From: Pseudomonadota bacterium
Lineage (GTDB): Bacteria > Myxococcota_A > UBA796 > UBA9615
NCBI GenBank assembly: GCA_024229515.1
Contig: JAAESI010000303.1
Location: forward strand, 1-64,000
DNA: 64,000 nt
Direction of reading: 5' to 3'
Below the pieces are notes generated by a model that saw only the letters and a list, made by a program, of their open reading frames with translations, did not search any database and was not told the origin of the DNA. Shown piece by piece: positions 24,900 through 41,820 of the stretch. The first letter of the stretch is position 1; every line of letters starts with the position of its first letter. The position numbers and the translations under genes are program-made.

Positions 24900-26727
24900 G
24901 TGGGAGGTACGTTGTCAGGGACCACCACGGGGAGCTTTCTGCGGATCGTCCGAATCCTCTACGTCGAGGATTCCGCGGCGGATGCAGCCCTGGTCGCCGC
25001 CAATCTGGAAGCCTCTTCGTACGGGGGCATGCTGGACCTCGTCCACGCCGAGAACGTGGGAGCTCGGCCTCGAGGAGATGCTCACCGACGAGTACGACCT
25101 CCACCTCGTCGACCACGGGCTCGGGGAGCGAGACGGCCTCGACCTCATCGCCCGCGCCACCGCCCGCGGCATCGTCGCCCCCAACGTGCTCCTCAGCGGC
25201 AACGACGACCCTGACCTCGCCGCCGGCGCCCTCGCCGCCGGCGCCGCCGACTTCTTCCCCAAGTCGGGGCTCAGTCCGCGGGCTCTGGGGCGGTGCCTTC
25301 GGTACAACCTCGAGCGGAGCCGCCTCAAGCAGCGCATCCGGGAGCGGTCGCAGGCCCTCGAGTCCACCGGGTTGCTGACCTTCGACACCAAGAGCCGGCT
25401 GCTCTTCCAGAACGACACGGCGACCGAGCTGATGCGGGCCGTGGCGATGAGCCCCGGGTACCTGCTGTCGGTGATGGACGGCATGGAGGAAGACGAGCTC
25501 GTGGCGGGCGACCGCACGCTCCGCCTCCGCCGCGCGGAGGGTCGGTGGGACGGCCGTCGGGCCACGCTGCTGTGGATCACGGACGCGACCGCCGATGCCC
25601 TGGCCGCGGAGCGCCGGGTCCAACTGGGCAAGGCGGACGTGTTGACCCGGATCGCCGGGGGCGTCGCGCACGACTTCAACAACCTCCTGGGGGGCATCCT
25701 CGGCCACCTCGAGCTGGCCCGCATGCCCAGCGCGACCCCGCGCACCATCGACCACCACATCAAGGAGGCGCTCCGCACCGCCGAGTGCGCCGCGGCCGTC
25801 ACCACCCGGCTGCTGGCGCTGAGCCGGAAGCAGGAGTCGGAGCGCCGGTCGTTCGATCTGCACGACCTCCTCGAGGCGCTCATGCCGGTGATGAAGCGGC
25901 TGCTGGGCGACCGGGGCACGGTCACCCTGGGCGGGGATGCGGGGCCGATCTGGGTGCTCGGAGATGCCGCCGAGCTGGAGCAGATCGTGCTGAACCTCGT
26001 CGGCAACGCGGCCGATGCCATCGCTGAGGGCGGCACGTTCGTCCGGCTTCGCCTCGACCACTGCGATCCGATCCGCTTGTCGGTGGTGGACGACGGGCCG
26101 GGCATGGCCGAGGACGTTGCGGGCGCCGCCTTCGGCCCCTTCTTCACCACCAAGCCGGTGGGCGAGGGGACGGGCCTGGGCCTGAGCCTGGTGCGCGAAG
26201 GCGTCGAGGGCATGGTGGGCGAGATCGAGCTGCACAGCCGCCCCGGAGAGGGCACCCGGGTGGAGCTCCTGCTCTCCGTGGGCGAGGCCCGGGAGGGCTC
26301 CGGGTCGGACACCCTTCGAGACACCTTTGCCCCCGACGGCGACCGCGTCGGAACGCTCCTGATCGTGGACGACGAGGCTCCGATCCGGTCCGTGCTCCAG
26401 GTGGCCCTGAGCTCGGCCGGCTACCGCGTGCGCACCGCCGCGAGCGCCCGCGAAGCGCTCTCCATCTGCAGCCAGGGGGAGCTCCCCCCGGACCTGATCG
26501 TCACCGACATCGCCATGCCCGAGATGGACGGCATCGAGCTGGCCGAGCAGGTCCGCCGGCGGCACCCCAACACCCCCGTGCTGTTCATGTCCGGCTACGG
26601 CGAGGGCGTGCTCGCCCGCCACGGTCTGGACGAGGGCTCCGTCCCGCTGGTGGCCAAGCCGTTCCGCCTCGCCGAGGTCCTGGAGTACATCGAGCGGCAG
26701 CTGGACGGGAACCAGGAGGACCGTTAG
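24900..26727 (+). CDS. Hybrid histidine kinase (REC-PAS-HisKA-HATPase-REC), frameshifted
   Basis: Starting at GTG 24900, the first frame encodes the beginning of a receiver domain (RILYVEDSAADAALV). At the G run 25058-25060 the protein-like reading moves to the next frame and continues VELGLEEMLTDEYDLHLVDHGL to the end, so one extra G would explain it. Next come a PAS-like segment, HisKA (GGVAHDFNNLLGGILGHLEL, phospho-His in the AHDFNN motif), HATPase (NLVGNAADA, DDGPGM, GTGLGLSLV) and a C-terminal receiver (VDDEAPIR, phospho-acceptor Asp in VTDIAMPEMDG, Lys in VAKPFR). The kinase is soluble. Nearby regulated genes are not obvious; the divergent RND operon is one candidate. Confidence 0.82.
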
Positions 26728-26738
26728 CTCCCCCCGAA

Positions 26739-27575
26739 TCACCCCCGCCTCGAGCGCTGCCAGACCACGCCCCCGGCGAGGGCGAGGGCGGCCGCCGCGG
26801 CGGCGATCGGGAGCCACGACCGTCGCGGTTCAGGCGGCGGTTCAGGGGGCAGGGCAACGGTCGCCGGCGAAGGCCCCGGCTGGCTCTTGCAGCAGCGGAA
26901 CCCGTCGTCGTCGGACGTCGTGTGGGCCGGATGGGCGTGGCGGCTCAGGCAGGACTGTCCGTAGAAGGTGCCGCTCCACATGGTCCCGCCGCGGAGCTGC
27001 TTCAGGTTCGTGTGGGCGGGCCCGTCGCCCTGGCCCTCGGCGTCACCGAAGCGGGTGGCGTCCCAGGCCTCGGCGACCCACTCCGAGACGTTGCCGTTGA
27101 GGTCGAACACGCCCTCGGGGCTGACGCACGCCTCGAAGGCGCCGGCGGCCGCATACGGCGGTCCTTCGGGGCCGTGGCCGCCCTCCAGGTCGGTGTTGCA
27201 GCGGCCGGGCTCGAAGGCGTCGCCGTAGGCGTAGCGGGTGCCGGCGGCTCCCCGGCAGGCGCGCTCCCATTCGTCGGAGCGGCACAACCGCTTGCCCTGG
27301 CTCTCGCACCGGGCGGCGGCATCGGTCCACTCGACGTTGACGAGGGGCAGCTCACCGGCCTCGTTGGGGTACTCGTAGCGGTCGACGCAGAAGCTCTCGA
27401 GCGCGACGGCGCGGGCCGCGGGGATCCACGGCTCGCCGGATTCGTCTTGTCCGAGGGTCCAGGTCCCGGCCGGGATCTCGACCATGTCGGCCGGGCAAAG
27501 CAGCACGGCGAGGACCAGCGAGTGCAGGTGGAGGGAGCCTCGTGCTCGAGCCGGCAGTCGCGGAGCTTTGTCCAT
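26739..27575 (-). CDS. Formylglycine-generating-enzyme-like (SUMF1) lipoprotein
   Basis: The product is 278 aa from ATG 27575. The N-terminus has a hydrophobic stretch ending LAVLLC, a likely lipobox (Cys about 27), directly followed by MVEIPAGTWTLG, the usual SUMF1/FGE domain start. FCVDRYEYPN, PLVNVEWTDAAARCESQGKRL, RSDEWERACRG, DLNGNVSEWV and DGFRCCK are the conserved FGE-sulfatase blocks. A Pro-rich linker and a C-terminal membrane helix (AAAAAALALAGGVVW) follow. Many SUMF1 proteins are non-catalytic sensors or carbohydrate binders; function here is unknown. It lies between two hybrid histidine kinases. Confidence 0.85.
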   Translation of the reverse strand: MDKAPRLPARARGSLHLHSLVLAVLLCPADMVEIPAGTWTLGQDESGEPWIPAARAVALESFCVDRYEYPNEAGELPLVNVEWTDAAARCESQGKRLCRSDEWERACRGAAGTRYAYGDAFEPGRCNTDLEGGHGPEGPPYAAAGAFEACVSPEGVFDLNGNVSEWVAEAWDATRFGDAEGQGDGPAHTNLKQLRGGTMWSGTFYGQSCLSRHAHPAHTTSDDDGFRCCKSQPGPSPATVALPPEPPPEPRRSWLPIAAAAAALALAGGVVWQRSRRG

Positions 27576-27708
27576 GGCAGGAAGGCAGTGTGACCTCCGG
27601 AGAGCTCGATGGCCAACGCCCCCCGCTCGAACTCGAGGCCGCCGCGAGACCGGTTGGCGCGGCGGGACTGTGTAGTGTGGAACACGGCCTTTGGGAGGGG
27701 GTTGCTCC

Positions 27709-29319
27709 GTGACAGACAAACAGCCCAGCGCTGCGCCGAGTGAGGCATCCGCCGGGGGCGTCTATGTCCTCGGCGGCATCGAGGATCTCGAGCGTGTGCT
27801 CAATCACCTCGACAGTGGGGTCGTGGCCCATGCCGCCGACACCACGATCCGCGTCTGCAACCCCCGTGCGTGCAGCATCCTGGGCCTGACCCTGGACCAG
27901 ATGATCGGCGTCACGGCGCCCGATCCCAAGTGGATGTTCGTCCGCGAGGACGGCTCGGTCATGCCGTTGGAGGAGTACCCGGTCAGCGTGGTGCTGCGGA
28001 CGCAGGCTCGCTTCGAGAACCTGCTCGTCGGGGTCGACCGCCCCGTGCAGGACGACCGGGTCTGGGTTCAGTGCAACGGGTATCCGGTGTTCGACGACGC
28101 CGACCAACTCCAGTTGGTCATCATCACCTTCATCGACGTCACCGAGCAGCGCAGGATGGAGGAGGAACGCGAGGTCCTCGAGGCGCAGCTGAGGCAGACG
28201 ACCAAGATGGAGGCGATCGGGCGCCTCGCGGGCGGGGTCGCCCACGACTTCAACAACATCCTCACCGGCATCCTGGGGTACGCCGAGATGCTGGATCGGG
28301 TCCTCCCCGAGGGCCATGAGGGGAAGGGGTACGCCTCGGAGATCCTGTCCGGCGGAGAGCGGGCGGCGGACCTGACGGGGCAGCTGCTGGCGTTCGCCCG
28401 CAAGCAGGTGATCGAGCCCCGGGTGATTCAGCCCAACGACGTCATCGCCCGGTCCGAGAACATGTTGAGGCACTTGATCGGGGAGGACATCGACCTCGAC
28501 TTCGCGCCGGGCGAGAGCCTCTCGAACGTGCGCGCGGACCCCTCGCAGCTGGACCAGGTTCTGGTGAACCTGGCGGTCAACGCCCGAGACGCGATGCCGA
28601 AGGGGGGCAGGATGCTGGTCGAGACGGCCAATGTGATCCTGGACGACGAGCATCACCTCATGGACGACCGTCCGGTCTCGGGCGAGTTTGTCGTGCTCGC
28701 GGTCAGCGACGATGGTGAGGGCATGGATGCGAAGACCCAGGAGCACATCTTCGAGCCGTTCTTCTCGACCAAGGGGCCGGGCCAGGGGACCGGGCTGGGG
28801 CTCGCGACGGTCTACGGCATCGTCCGCCAGAACGACGGGGTGATCACCGTCTACTCCGAGCCGGGGCACGGCACGACGTTCAAGGTGTACTTCCCGGCCG
28901 TCCGCGAGGAACGGGACGAACCCGTGCGGGAGGCGAGCTTCCCGGGGGGGCCCGCGTCCGAGACGATCCTGCTGGTCGAGGACGACGAGCACGTCCGAGA
29001 ACTCACGCGGAAGGTCCTCGCCGACCAGGGCTACACCGTGTTGGAGGCTGCCAACGGCGATGAGGCGCTGTTGCTGAGCCGTCGCTTCAGCGGCGAGATC
29101 CACCTGATCCTCAGCGACGTGGTGATGCCCGGGCTGAACGGCCGGGAGCTCCATGAGCGCATCAAGGTGACGCGCCCGCAGCTGACGGCGTTGTTCATGT
29201 CGGGCTACACCGAGAACGTGGTCGCGCACCACGGTGTGCTCGACGAGGGGACCAATTTCTTGTCGAAGCCGTTCACGTTGGACGGCCTGCTCGCTCGGGT
29301 GCGCGGTCTGCTCGACTGA
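27709..29319 (+). CDS. PAS-containing hybrid histidine kinase with C-terminal receiver
   Basis: The product is 536 aa from GTG 27709, with GGGAGGGGG just upstream. A PAS domain (about 25-150; LERVLNHLDSGVVAHAADTTIRVCN to FIDVTEQRR) is followed by a short coiled-coil, HisKA with phospho-acceptor His179 in GGVAHDFNNILTGIL, HATPase (N-box NARDAM near 291, DDGEGM, GTGLGLATVYGIV) and a receiver with Asp470 in LSDVVMPGLNG. It has no membrane helix, so it senses a cytoplasmic signal. The close similarity in plan to the kinase at 24.9 kb suggests they may be paralogues. It is divergent from the SUMF1 lipoprotein gene. Confidence 0.95.
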   Translation: MTDKQPSAAPSEASAGGVYVLGGIEDLERVLNHLDSGVVAHAADTTIRVCNPRACSILGLTLDQMIGVTAPDPKWMFVREDGSVMPLEEYPVSVVLRTQARFENLLVGVDRPVQDDRVWVQCNGYPVFDDADQLQLVIITFIDVTEQRRMEEEREVLEAQLRQTTKMEAIGRLAGGVAHDFNNILTGILGYAEMLDRVLPEGHEGKGYASEILSGGERAADLTGQLLAFARKQVIEPRVIQPNDVIARSENMLRHLIGEDIDLDFAPGESLSNVRADPSQLDQVLVNLAVNARDAMPKGGRMLVETANVILDDEHHLMDDRPVSGEFVVLAVSDDGEGMDAKTQEHIFEPFFSTKGPGQGTGLGLATVYGIVRQNDGVITVYSEPGHGTTFKVYFPAVREERDEPVREASFPGGPASETILLVEDDEHVRELTRKVLADQGYTVLEAANGDEALLLSRRFSGEIHLILSDVVMPGLNGRELHERIKVTRPQLTALFMSGYTENVVAHHGVLDEGTNFLSKPFTLDGLLARVRGLLD

Positions 29320-29331
29320 GCGAGCGGCGAG

Positions 29332-30273
29332 CTAGGGCTCGTCGTCGACCTCGACCTCGCCGTTGCAAATCTGGGTCAGCCGTGCCGACGCGCCGGCCGA
29401 CTTGGTTACGGCGTAGTTCAGCACGACCGGATCGTCCGGCTCCAGGCCCGCGCCCTCGGGCTCGGCCCATACCGCGAGCATGCGCAGCGTCTTGCCGTTG
29501 CTGGGCCGCTCGGCGTTGATCTCGATGCTGTAGCTCTGGTGGATGTGGTTGTTGCCCGCGGGGCCGCTGGCCGAGTTCGCGATCCACGTGATGATCGAAT
29601 AGATCTGCAGGATCTCGCCGTCGATGTCGTAGTTGCCGTGCCGGAACTCCAACGCCATCGGGTACGAATCCAGGTCCGCCAGGCCGCCGAAGATCGGCGC
29701 CGGGTTCACCATGTTGTCCGTCAGCAGGAAGGTGGAGGCGCCCGGGGCGGGATCGAAGTCGTCGCCGAACCGATCCAGGGCCTCGTCGTGCAGCGAGAAC
29801 TCGCCGCTGCGGGTGGCGTCCTGGTACTCGCTGCGGCTGCTCACGAAGGTGCGCTCGTAGCCCTCCCAGTCGTCGATGAAGAGCGTGTCCTGGTCGGCGC
29901 GGACCAGCAGGTCCTCCGACTCGGTCACGCTGCAGTCCATCTCCGCCACCGACACGATGCCGGCGGCATCCCCGATGGTGCGACCATGCTCGAGCGGAAG
30001 GTTCGCGACGTCCTCGTCCGTCAGCTGCCCGACGGTGAAGGCCTCGTTGAACTCGCCCTCCTCCATCGACTCGGCGCCGATGAGCTCGTGGCCCTCGTCC
30101 TCGAACCAGTTCATGAAGCCGAGCAGGCCGGCCGCGAACGTGGCGTCGTCGCTGTAGAACTCACGGACCATGTAGGCCGCTGACGCGTCCAGCCCCTCGG
30201 GGGCGGGAGGCGGGGGCGGCTTGCACGCGGTCAGAGCCAGCGCGGCGACGAGGATGGGGGCCAGTCGCTTCAT
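29332..30273 (-). CDS. Hypothetical lipoprotein, last gene of the MopE-repeat operon
   Basis: The product is 313 aa. The signal ends in ALALTAC (lipobox, Cys about 17), then a poly-Pro spacer. The rest is acidic and mixed alpha/beta, with aromatic motifs such as FMNWFEDEGHELIG and IIDDWEGYERTF-like segments. No known family is recognised. Its ATG lies 3 bp after the stop of the first MopE-repeat gene, so it is very probably co-expressed with the two giant repeat proteins and may act on the cell surface with them. Confidence 0.78.
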   Translation of the reverse strand: MKRLAPILVAALALTACKPPPPPAPEGLDASAAYMVREFYSDDATFAAGLLGFMNWFEDEGHELIGAESMEEGEFNEAFTVGQLTDEDVANLPLEHGRTIGDAAGIVSVAEMDCSVTESEDLLVRADQDTLFIDDWEGYERTFVSSRSEYQDATRSGEFSLHDEALDRFGDDFDPAPGASTFLLTDNMVNPAPIFGGLADLDSYPMALEFRHGNYDIDGEILQIYSIITWIANSASGPAGNNHIHQSYSIEINAERPSNGKTLRMLAVWAEPEGAGLEPDDPVVLNYAVTKSAGASARLTQICNGEVEVDDEP

Positions 30274-30276
30274 AAA

Positions 30277-39038
<8,762 letters not shown>

Positions 39039-39182
39039 ACTGAACCTCCAGCCTTACCCCGCGTCTTACCATGCACGCGCGAGTGCGTGAGAGGGCGCGC
39101 AGAGGCGCGACGTCTAACGTGTGACGCCCGCTTCAGGGATCGCCCGTGCCCCCGCGGCGCCCGCCCCGGGTCCTGCGTATGC

Positions 39183-39203
39183 GGGGTCAGGCCCTGCGTA
39201 TGC
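39183..39203 (+). repeat. REP-like repeat, variant copy
   Basis: The copy reads GGGGTCAGGCCCTGC and ends in GTATGC; it differs from the main type at one base of the palindrome and in the tail. A further partial copy (GGGTCCTGCGTATGC) lies just before it at 39168-39182. It lies downstream of the RAYT gene on the minus strand. Confidence 0.75.
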
Positions 39204-39225
39204 GGGGTCAGACCCTGCACAATGC
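39204..39225 (+). repeat. REP repeat downstream of the RAYT gene
   Basis: The copy reads GGGGTCAGACCCTGC followed by ACAATGC. GGGTC/GACCC forms a short imperfect palindrome. It is an exact reverse complement of the two copies upstream of the RAYT gene at 40297 and 40363. Confidence 0.85.
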
Positions 39226-39270
39226 ATGGGCCCGTGTGGTGGAGACGATGGACAGAGGCGCTGTTGGGGA

Positions 39271-39291
39271 GGGTCAGACCCTGCACAATGC
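39271..39291 (+). repeat. REP repeat adjacent to the RAYT stop codon
   Basis: The copy reads GGGTCAGACCCTGC followed by ACAATGC, ending 15 bp before the end of the RAYT coding region. It has the same orientation as the copy at 39204. Confidence 0.85.
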
Positions 39292-39305
39292 ACAAGCCGA
39301 TCTCG

Positions 39306-40208
39306 TCAGGCGGAGCCATCGTCCAGTTCGAGCCGCCATCGAAGAAGCCGCGGATCCCGGCTCGACCGAGTTCGTTGAACCCTCCGGCTAACGGTCGTTG
39401 CGCATCGACCGCCCAGCAACTCTCCCGCATCGGCTTGGGTGATTTCCGCGGACCGGGTCAGCCACCAGGCGGCGAGATCGGTTGCAGGGAGGTGCCGCCG
39501 TGGTCCCCTGGGTGGTCTGAGCAGGACTTCAGCGGGGACGCCCGTCACCCTCGAGACGTCGGCGATGGCGTCGGCCGTGTTTCGGGTCGAGAGGCGGGCG
39601 GCCCGCACCGCAGGTTTCGAGTCTGGCGGAGTCCACAGGCGAGCGGGGTCGAAGCCTTCCGGCGCTTGGCGCGCACCGATACGCATCTCGTTCATCGCAA
39701 TGCGGTAGGCGGCCCGCGTGCCATAGGCCTCGAGCAGTTCGGCAACTGTGAGCCAGGATGGGGTAGGCGAGAGTCCGGAGTAGGCCCGATGGCTGGTCCA
39801 AAGGGCGTCATCCGCCGTCCGAACGAGGCCGGCTTTCACCGGGTTGAGGTGGAGGTACAGCAGGAGGTGTTGCCAGTAGGCGTCGTCGCTGACCAGGCAG
39901 TTGGTGAATCGGCCACGGAAGACCGGACCGTCGTGTCCGCCCAGGTTGAGTAGCTGTGTGACGCGCCCTCCGAAGTACTTCATCGCGGCGCTTAGGTTCC
40001 CGCGGCAGGACTCAACCATCAGGTGGTAGTGGTTCGGCATCAGGGCGTAGCCGTGGAGGTTGATTTCGAACCGCTCGACCGTGGCCGCGACCACGCCGAC
40101 AAACTGATTGCATGCCTCGTCTGTGGCGAAGATCGGTGCCCGGCGGGCGCCCCGGTTCAAGACGTGGTGGCGGGCACCCGGGAAGTCGATTCTCAAGGGG
40201 CGGGCCAT
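39306..40208 (-). CDS. REP-associated tyrosine transposase (RAYT, Y1_Tnp)
   Basis: The product is 300 aa. MARPLRIDFPGARHHVLNRG is the usual start; His60-Tyr61-His62 in MPNHYHLMVE is the HUH metal-binding motif and Tyr118 in LLYLHLNPVKAGLV aligns with the catalytic Tyr of E. coli RAYT. A C-terminal extension (about 200-300) resembles a helix-turn-helix region (ADAGELLGGRCATTVSRRV), as in chromosomal-replication-initiator-like tails of some RAYTs. RAYTs cut and mobilise REP palindromes. Inverted REP copies lie on both sides, forming a REPtron. The gene sits between the MopE-repeat operon and a DUF1444-like gene. Confidence 0.92.
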   Translation of the reverse strand: MARPLRIDFPGARHHVLNRGARRAPIFATDEACNQFVGVVAATVERFEINLHGYALMPNHYHLMVESCRGNLSAAMKYFGGRVTQLLNLGGHDGPVFRGRFTNCLVSDDAYWQHLLLYLHLNPVKAGLVRTADDALWTSHRAYSGLSPTPSWLTVAELLEAYGTRAAYRIAMNEMRIGARQAPEGFDPARLWTPPDSKPAVRAARLSTRNTADAIADVSRVTGVPAEVLLRPPRGPRRHLPATDLAAWWLTRSAEITQADAGELLGGRCATTVSRRVQRTRSSRDPRLLRWRLELDDGSA

Positions 40209-40296
40209 CCGGTACCTCCGACCCAGAAGGAGGCGGCCGGGGCTGACGGCTTACAAGGCGGCACCCGTTCTCACGGGCCGCGGTTGGGTCCCTTGT

Positions 40297-40318
40297 GCAT
40301 TGTGCAGGGTCTGACCCC
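40297..40318 (-). repeat. REP repeat upstream of the RAYT gene
   Basis: On the plus strand it reads GCATTGTGCAGGGTCTGACCCC minus its outer bases, the exact inverse of the 39204 copy. It lies about 90 bp upstream of the RAYT start. Confidence 0.85.
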
Positions 40319-40362
40319 GTCGGCGATCGAGCGACAGCGCTCCAGTCGTGGCTCGATCTTGC

Positions 40363-40384
40363 GCATTGTGCAGGGTCTGACCCC
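40363..40384 (-). repeat. Second REP repeat upstream of the RAYT gene
   Basis: Identical over 22 bp to the copy at 40297 and in the same orientation, with a 66-bp period. Together with the copies at 39204 and 39271 it brackets the RAYT gene as inverted pairs. Confidence 0.85.
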
Positions 40385-40427
40385 GGCTACGAATCACGGC
40401 GGTGCGCCACCGGGGCATCAGCCTCCG

Positions 40428-41768
40428 CTAGAGGAGCTCGAGGCCGGCTTCAGTCCACCGCCAGAGCTCTTCCGAGAGCGGGCGGGGGCGGCGGGCGTAG
40501 CCGGTGGCGGCGGCCTCGGCGAGGTTGTTGCGGAGGGCGTCGTCGTCGCGAGCGACGAGGACCAGGCCGGCCGACGGCATGATCACGATCAAGGGACCGC
40601 CGAGGGCGGCTTCGATGCTCGCGCGGATCCTCGGGCACAGCAGGCGGCCGCTGTCGTAGCCGTCGCCGTCGGCGATCTGGAAGCCCAGGAGCTGTTCTCC
40701 GTCGTCCGCGAAGACTTCCACCAGCTGCGGGTAGGCGCTGCCGTCGAGGCTGGCCACCGCGTGGGTCAGCAGGCTTCGGGGATCCAGGCCCCAGCGCTCC
40801 GCTTCGACCTCGGGGATGAAGGTCATCCGGTCGTCCGAGTCCAGCACCGGACAGGCGACCAGAGCGCCGTTCATCGGGATCTTCACGACCGGAAGTCCGG
40901 CCAGCGAGTCCGCCCGACGAAGCACGACCCGAAGGCGGCCCGAGATGTCTTCCCAGTTTGCGCCCGCAAACTCGGGCGGCTGGTCGGCGGAATCGCTGTG
41001 TCGGTCGACGGCCGAAGCCACCCCGTCCAGGTCGCCGTCGTCCAGATAGGCCCGGTACAGGTGCGGCAGGCGCACGATCAGGTCGCCGCACTGCAGATGC
41101 CCCTGCGGGCTGAAACCCCATGGGGTGCTCCCCGGCGTGAGCCGATCGTTCAGCAGCTCGCACAGCGCCTTCGGGAAGAACTCCGGCGCCAGCAGCTCCG
41201 CCGGCGGCAGCGTGATCGACGCGATCATCGACTCCACCAGGGCGGCGCACTCGGCGTAGTCCCGGGTGCTGCCCTCGGCCATCACGAACACCGTGCCCTG
41301 GTCGTGGCCCAACGCCATGACGCGCCAGCGGCGGTCGAGGCCGTCGCACTGCTCGTCCCAGGCCCAGGAGCCGGCCCAGCCGTCGTCGCCCCAGCGGTCC
41401 AGCTGGACCTGGCTGGTGTTGCACTCGATGCCCCGCGCCTTCGCCAGCTCCTCGATCTGACCGAGGATCCCCTGCGGTCCATGGACCGGCTCGGGGTGCG
41501 ACGTCACGGTCACCGACAGGTCCAGTTGCGACCGTGGGTCGGGCTGGATGTGCACGGGATCGCTCTGCCCCGACAGCGCGTGCCAGCGCCGCGGATACGA
41601 CACCGTGAACCGAGTCCACGGACCCGCGTCGCACGCGTAGGTACGCCATCCCTCGGGGGGCGCGGACTGCAGCGGAACGGGGGGGATGTCGGTCGGGAGG
41701 GTGATCTTCGCGTGCTCGCCCGTGGACAGGACATCACGAAGAGCAGAGACGAGTTTCGATACCGGCAC
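40428..41768 (-). CDS. Hypothetical protein with DUF1444-like C-terminal domain
   Basis: The product is 446 aa from GTG 41768, with no signal peptide or membrane helix. The N-terminal half (RFTVSYPRRWHAL, WDEQCDGLDRRWRVMALGH, ECAALVESMIASITL) resembles domains found in bacterial proteins with a 'PsbP/DcrB-like' stress-response fold. The C-terminal half (MTFIPEVEAERWGLDPRSLLTHAV, DGYDSGRLLCPRI, GGPLIVIMPSAGLVLVARDD) matches the pattern of DUF1444 (YtpQ-like) proteins. Function is unknown. It appears monocistronic, between the RAYT locus and a large lipoprotein gene. Confidence 0.78.
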   Translation of the reverse strand: MPVSKLVSALRDVLSTGEHAKITLPTDIPPVPLQSAPPEGWRTYACDAGPWTRFTVSYPRRWHALSGQSDPVHIQPDPRSQLDLSVTVTSHPEPVHGPQGILGQIEELAKARGIECNTSQVQLDRWGDDGWAGSWAWDEQCDGLDRRWRVMALGHDQGTVFVMAEGSTRDYAECAALVESMIASITLPPAELLAPEFFPKALCELLNDRLTPGSTPWGFSPQGHLQCGDLIVRLPHLYRAYLDDGDLDGVASAVDRHSDSADQPPEFAGANWEDISGRLRVVLRRADSLAGLPVVKIPMNGALVACPVLDSDDRMTFIPEVEAERWGLDPRSLLTHAVASLDGSAYPQLVEVFADDGEQLLGFQIADGDGYDSGRLLCPRIRASIEAALGGPLIVIMPSAGLVLVARDDDALRNNLAEAAATGYARRPRPLSEELWRWTEAGLELL

Positions 41769-41820
41769 GGCCCATTCACGCTAGCAGCTTCCATGCCGTG
41801 CCGCCGGGCGCCGGGTGTCC

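Noticed and set aside
39306..40208. Loss of the RAYT catalytic Tyr (Val in place of Tyr in a GRxTQ segment)
   Set aside because: On comparison with E. coli RAYT the catalytic Tyr aligns with Tyr118 in the YLHLNPVK motif, which is intact. The GRxTQ position is a different, non-essential site.
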